Below are positions 59,046 to 64,000 of a stretch of DNA of 64,000 bases, piece after piece; position 1 is the first letter of the stretch; every line of letters starts with the position of its first letter. Both the position numbers and the translations under genes were made by a program. The stretch is from NCBI GenBank assembly GCA_027257055.1, contig JAPVLO010000019.1, forward strand, positions 16,108,501 through 16,172,500, written 5' to 3'. The notes below the pieces were generated by a model. The model did no database searches. It was given only the letters and a program-made list of their open reading frames with translations, and was not told the DNA's origin. Source of the DNA: Cephalopachus bancanus. Lineage: Eukaryota; Chordata; Mammalia; Primates; Tarsiidae.

Positions 59046-59572
59046 TAGTACTAGTTCTTCTATTCTAAATCTTCCTGTTTTGAAATGAAATGTTTTGCTT
59101 CTAATTTGCAAATGCTAGAATATGGTAACTAGATCAGATCAATACTAAAAATAAACAAGAACTAAGATAATTCCCAAAGTGAAGACTGCACTGTCTGAAA
59201 ATCATTGTGGAAATATTTCTTAATAATATATGTTAGTAGCCAAAAACAAGCACCAACAATAAATTAGTAAATACATACAACAATGGTGAATGTGAAAAAT
59301 TCTTACTAGAATTAGTTAGTTCTTAAAATTTCAAACATCAAAAGCTGAGAATTCTTCAAACCAAGAACATGACTAGAAATTATCAAGAACAGGCTAGAAC
59401 AACTACAGCCAATATTTCTGAAATCTACACCCTGAGAAGATTGTTCTGATGAATAGTTAGAGCAAATGGGTTTCCAGAGGTAGGAAGGAAGTAACACAGG
59501 TGAAGAAAAGTACTCAGAAATCATGGTGTTTCATAACTTTTACCTAAAAGAAGGGAATCAGAAAACGCTTAC

Positions 59573-59681
59573 TAGTATCTGGAGTTTTCTCTTCAGGTCT
59601 GCCAAATAAAAATTCATATTTGGCCTTGGCAACATTTTGGGAATGTGCAGATGCATTGTTAACCCAAACAAATGTCTCTGC
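59573..59681 (-). CDS. internal coding exon of the same unidentified gene
   Basis: Minus-strand exon of 109 bases with a T-rich acceptor (gttttattttgcag) just before 59681 and a donor (ACTA|gtaagcg) just after 59573. Read from its first base it is open for 36 codons plus one base. The peptide starts AETFVWVNNASAHSQ, continues NVAKAKYEFLFGR and ends with a charged stretch, PEEKTPDT. The leftover A joins GT of the exon at 1-288 to make AGT, giving PDT-S-DHGG across the junction. A second frame is also open in this exon, but it meets a stop early in the next one, so the frame given is the consistent one. No repeat family covers it, and the sequence on both sides is intronic. The start of the protein is outside the window, since no ATG or promoter is seen upstream to 64000. 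Gene name not recognised. Confidence 0.75.
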
Positions 59682-59909
59682 CTGCAAAATAAAACAAAAC
59701 AAAGATATCATTTAAAATATATCATGAAACATTATCCAACAAGGAAATAGTTAATCAATTAAGACATGTACTTGATGGAATGGTATATAACCATTCAAAA
59801 TGAAATGCGAACAGTATAACAAAAAAAAAATCAGAATACAAAATTATCACTTCATGATTACAACTACAGAAAAAAACATATACATATACTCTGAATATCC
59901 TGGTTTAAA

Positions 59910-59942
59910 TATATATATGTGTGTGTGTACATATATATATCT

Positions 59943-59980
<38 letters not shown>
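59910..59980. repeat. (TA)n and (TG)n microsatellites
   Basis: ATATATATATGTGTGTGTGTACATATATATAT then (GT)n of about 16 units up to 59979. Confidence 0.93.
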
Positions 59981-59981
<1 letters not shown>

Positions 59982-59984
59982 AAC

Positions 59985-61085
59985 ATCTATTGGGAAATCA
60001 GAAAAAAATTGAGAAGTTTGGCTTTGGGAAGCAGAGGTATGGTAGATTTTTTTTTAAATTACGTTTATACTACTTTTCTGCAATTAAATACTGTATTTTA
60101 TTTTTTTCCAAACGATTATCATTACCCACAGTCTGTAACAAGAATACTTCTTTGTGTGGGTTCTGCTAAGTATGCCAAAAAAACTGCAGTCTTTCCCCAA
60201 AAGGGATCATATTTTTACATAATCAGGAACACCATTCAACCAAAAAGGGCATGAAACAGAGCTGCCAGGCATTCCATATACACTGACCTAAATTATAGAA
60301 CATCTGTCCCAGTGTTCTTTATAATTACTAAAAGTCCTGTATTTGAAATAAAAACTACAAAGGCAACAATGGAAGTGGTACATTATAATTCTGAATTCTA
60401 AGGCCTCCTTTCTGGTTGTTTTAGGCAATTGTCAAAAATCAGGAGTGCCTCCCTTCTCTGGCCAGGACTAATTAGAAAAAGAAACAAGGAAAAAATTTCA
60501 AAACACAAAGAAATGTGACCTAGGCCAGTTGGAGAGTCCTCCCGACATCTTTTTACTCTGAACTCAAACATTAACCAGGATCCAGGCATGACCCTCACTG
60601 TCTTCTACAGCGGTTATGAAATATCTGCTTTTCTCATGTCAGAGCAGCAACAACCATTCATTCACTTTAGAGGAGAGAAGTATGAAGGGTTTTATTAGCA
60701 ACCAAGTAACTACTTCAAAGCAGAAAATTTTATGATTTCTATTATATCCTTTGGAGCAGAAATGACTGACAGTAGTGAGAAGACACCATCATAAACTCCA
60801 TTACCCCCCTGCAGACACATTCAGTGGGCAGGCCCCTCTTTGTTCTTCAATATCAATATTAAAGAGCTAGCTTGCACAGTTTTCAGGCAATTTCTTAAAA
60901 CAGCTCTACAGTCACTGGTGCTCATAATGTGCAAAACGTATCTTTCTGAAAAAAAGTGCACACTCCTCTTGATGTTAACCACAGGTTGTCACAATTATCC
61001 TTTTCCCCAATAGAGAGCAAATGGTAATTTTGACATGTTTGGGCAGCTTCGGGCTAGTAAAAGAGGAACTACATCAAGGGGCTCC
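59985..61085. other. no recognised feature
   Basis: Unassigned intron DNA. No splice-flanked frame recognised. Confidence 0.35.
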
Positions 61086-61089
61086 CATA

Positions 61090-61690
61090 ATAGGTGTCCT
61101 AATTCAGGTAAGGTGGTTAGGAAAGGCCCTCTGAGGACCTAATACCTGCACAATGAAAAGGATAAGAGGCTGCGAAAGAACAGCAGCAACCAGCAGAGAC
61201 ATGGAGGCCAATACGCTATGGCCTTAGGGTATGAAAGGACAGGCCTACTCAGATAACTGAGAGAAGGCCGCCATGGCCACAGAAGAGTGAGTGAACAGGT
61301 AAGATTAGAGACTGGCAGGGAGAACAGCACCGCCCATAGAAGAGACTGGAGCCAAATACACAGGGTGTGTAGGTCAAGGATAGAATGCAGTACTTTGATC
61401 AGTTTGATGGGAAGCCACTGAAGGGCTTATGTGTTACAGGGATTCATTTACATTTTTAAAAGACTGTTCATTTAGACTTTTATAATATCATGTGGTTGTT
61501 ATATAAAAAATGGATTGGAGAGAGACAAAAGGAAGGAGAAACACCACTTAACAGTCCAAATGAGAGTATGTGAACTCAGAAATGGATGATGGCAATGGAA
61601 ATAGGCAAAAGTGAATGAACTTCAAATATATTTTGTAGGGAAAATCCACAAGGCTTTCTGATAAATTGAATTTAAAGAATGTAGGGAAAG
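61090..61690 (+). repeat. ancient interspersed repeat, probably LINE
   Basis: 'aggaaaggccctctgaggacc', 'tgatgggaagccactgaagggcttatgtgttacagg', 'atggattggagagagac', 'tccaaatgagagtatgtgaactcagaaatgg' follow a very common ancient mammalian repeat ('gggaagccattggagggttttaagcagggg'). I am not sure of the family name. Confidence 0.45.
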
Positions 61691-61704
61691 GAAGGAATCA
61701 AGGA

Positions 61705-61960
61705 TAATTACAATGGATAACATTTACTAACCACTTACTCCATGCTAGGCACTGTTCTAACACAATACATGAAATATCTGATTTAATGCTCAGAACAGTC
61801 TATGAGGTAGGTAGGTACTATTATCATCCCTGTCTCATTGGTGGAAAAAAGGAGGCAACAAGCAGGAAACTAATTTTTCCAAAGTTATACAGCTGCTAAA
61901 TGGTAGATCCCAGGTTCGAATCCAACCAGTCTAAATCCAGAACCCATGACACTGAGGATG
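61705..61960 (-). repeat. MIR, near full length
   Basis: 'taacatttactaaccacttactccatgctaggcactgttctaac...tatgaggtaggtaggtactattatcatccctgtctc...cagctgctaaatggtagatcccaggttcgaatcc' is a clear antisense MIR with an intact B-box-like GGTTCGAATCC. Confidence 0.85.
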
Positions 61961-61964
61961 ACTC

Positions 61965-63015
61965 CCAGGAATCTGGTTTGAGCAACTGAATGCATGCACT
62001 GAGATGGCAGAGACTAGAGAAGGAATACTTGGGCTTCCAGGTGTCCCCCCCAAGGTCTCACTAAAATGCCAGAAAAGAAAATTTTAAGAGAAGAAATCCA
62101 TTACATTGGTGCTAGAAAGCAAAAAAAAAATACCACCCATGAAACAAAAGCTTTTAAAAATTCTAGAAAGATAATTTTTGGGCTTAGAGTCTCAATTTAA
62201 AGCTTAAAAACTGTTCTCTAAAGAAAGGTTCCTCTTGAGCGAAGATTGTTAATCTCAAATCCACAGCAGGGCACTCAGGTTGTCCATCAACTGAATTCTG
62301 GAATTCTGAAGTTGGGGCTTGGGGTGAATTAACATCTTCACTTAAGCTTCACTGAGCTTACCTTAAACTCAAAATTAGCATTTTTTTCTCAAATATGAAT
62401 GTAGGCAACAAATCACAGTATTGGTAGCAATAACTCTAACTTTGCCACCGATAGAAATCAGTCATTTTCACATAACATATCAGCTACCACAGAATTCAAA
62501 ATATCATTTATATTCATTCCTAGTCTAAAAGGTAGTAGTTATTAGACCCATCACTAAATCTTGTTATCAGTAAAGAAACACATATACTATCATATCAAAA
62601 TGTAATATTCTGGTAGCCATTATAATTGGTTTCTTTTGCAGCTCTACGCATTGAGTGTATTTTTAAAGCATTATTCTGACAGATCCAGAGCTTTACCAGG
62701 ATGCCAAAAGGGGCCATGGCACAAGAAAGATTAAGAGACGTTTTTCGTCCTCTTTTTGTTCCTCAAATGCAGCTCCTGAACCATTACTGGCTTATGTAAT
62801 CAGCTGAGTGGATTATGATCAGATTTTTTTTAAATAAATAAGTTTATATACACATACATATTTAATAGAATAAAACTGAAAATAAGAGTAGAAAGCATAT
62901 AGTAATATAAACATTGTTATATAAAACTTCTAAATTGCGTGTGTGTATTGAGTCATTATTAAAACTACTTCTCACCATAGGTCATGATCTAAACTGTTTG
63001 AAACACATTACTCTA
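61965..63015. other. no recognised feature
   Basis: AT-rich, unassigned. Confidence 0.35.
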
Positions 63016-63017
63016 AA

Positions 63018-63185
63018 GTAGTTCTCAAACTTTGGCATGACTTAGCATCACCGCCAGCCCTAATTAAAATACATATTTCTGGGTTCACACCAGAGTTTCT
63101 GACTCAGTAGGTCTGGGATGGGGCCTGAGAATTTGCATTTTCTAACAATTTTCTGGGTGATGTCAATGTTGCTTGGTCCAGGAAC
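63018..63185 (+). mobile_element. MER5-like (hAT-Charlie) element
   Basis: 'tagttctcaaactttggcatgacttagcatcacc...tttctgggttcacaccagagtttctgactcagtaggtctgggatggggcctgagaatttgcattttc...gttgcttggtccaggaacc' matches MER5 almost end to end. Confidence 0.8.
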
Positions 63186-63189
63186 CAAT

Positions 63190-63337
63190 GTTTGTCATAC
63201 TTCAACTGTGCATGTAAGCCACCTGAGAATCTTGCTCAAACCTATAGTCAGCAGGTCAAGGTGAGGCCTGAGATTCCACATTCCTAAAAGTTCCCAGGTA
63301 ATGCTGATCCACAGACCACCAGTTTGAGTAGCCAGGC
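63190..63337 (+). mobile_element. second MER5-like element
   Basis: 'catgtaagccacctgagaatcttgctcaaac...gaggcctgagattccacattcctaaaagttcccaggtaatgctgatccacagaccaccagtttgag' is another MER5-like copy in the same orientation, directly after the first. Confidence 0.7.
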
Positions 63338-63339
63338 TT

Positions 63340-64000
63340 AAAGGCACTAAAGCTTGAAGTGAAGCAATATTTGATGTATACAGATTGTGTATACGTTGTG
63401 TACAAATTCTCACAGGGGAGAAACATTTTTTAAAAGAGCTGCTCTACCCAGAAGTAAAATACACTAAAGGGCTCCACTTAACAAAGCACTTGATACTTTG
63501 ATAATTGTGAGGTACCCTAAAACCCAACATTCAGGCCCAAATCAAAACATTAACACTCTCCCATCTTACTAAGTGAAATAAAATTCCTTCTACTAACATC
63601 AGTTATTCTTGAAGCTGTGAGCCCCATGATATATCCTGACTATGCCAAGGTTTACAAATCTCTACCTATCTTTACAATAATGTATGCAGGTCTTTGAAAA
63701 ATTCTACTTGAAATAATCAGCTTGGTGGAAGACCCACATAATCCAGGCTACTACTTTTTCCTTCTGTACTACTAATTGAATAAAATACACTCTTTTGTTT
63801 TATCACAGTTGTTTTAAGAACATAAATCTCATTAGGAAACATAAAATATGAAGTAAACAGCAGATAAACTGATGATCGAGTACTTGAACTTAAATCCCAG
63901 TTCTGATACTGTCCCCTCAATCTCACACAAATGTTAGGACTTCAGCTTCCTTGTTGATAAAAACTGTTACTTAAATTTATCTGTAAGATCCCTTCGAATT
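63340..64000. other. no recognised feature
   Basis: AT-rich intron DNA to the window edge; no exon found. Confidence 0.4.

Larger units (their letters stand above)
59682..64000 (-). other. part of the preceding intron of the same gene
   Basis: Sequence upstream (minus sense) of the 109-base exon. It holds simple repeats, an L2-like stretch, a MIR and two MER5-like pieces, with no convincing exon. The preceding exon must lie beyond 64000 if the gene model is right. Confidence 0.5.

Overview
This is nuclear DNA from a primate. It is AT-rich and about half of it is old interspersed repeats: L1, L2, MIR, hAT/Charlie-like, Tigger-like and solitary LTRs. Over these lie many dimeric 7SL-derived Alu elements, which occur only in primates. 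The youngest Alus carry a set of changes that match neither the human J/S/Y families nor the lemur/galago type I know, and four copies of a mariner-like element that I do not know from human are present. A tarsier is the best fit. That is an inference, not something the sequence proves. No bacterial or viral genes, CRISPR arrays or RNA genes were seen.

The only protein-coding sequence I can support is two exons of one minus-strand gene. One is a 109-base exon at 59573-59681. The other is an exon that enters the window at 288 and runs off its left edge. Both have proper splice signals. The first ends one base into a codon (A) and the second opens with GT, so they join to AGT without breaking frame. 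The intron between them is about 59.3 kb and fills nearly the whole window. I cannot name the gene with confidence. The visible product is low-complexity, acidic and Ser/Gly/Pro-rich, without a recognisable catalytic motif.

Layout of the intron: 0.9-5.8 kb holds L1 remnants, a mariner copy and Alus. 6-14 kb is mostly unique, with L2 and hAT scraps and a CpG-richer patch near 13.5-13.9 kb that could be an alternative first exon. 14.5-18.5 kb holds MIRs, an Alu and three LTR-like pieces. 19.3-21.9 kb holds a mariner and two Alus. 23.6-28.8 kb is a long antisense L1 inside L2. 29.9-31.5 kb is a Tigger-type element carrying three Alus. 32.6-33.6 kb is a mariner containing a large near-perfect inverted repeat. 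36.0-38.3 kb holds a CA repeat, a degenerate minisatellite and an L1. 38.4-40 kb is L2-like. 43.1-48.7 kb holds two LTRs of one family, two Tigger-type elements and an L1 interrupted five times. 51-57.6 kb holds Alus, MIRs and an L2/mariner/Alu nest. 58-63.4 kb holds MIRs and MER5-like pieces around the 109-base exon.

The most unusual structure is the inverted repeat at 32750-33622. Its arms are 323 bp, without gaps, with 6 mismatches (about 98% identity). They lie inside a mariner copy that differs far more from its sister copies. Junction microhomologies (AATGAA and CTTC) point to a replication template switch that copied the 3' half of the transposon plus flanking DNA back into the element in reverse. 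Transcribed as intron RNA it would fold into a long double-stranded hairpin.
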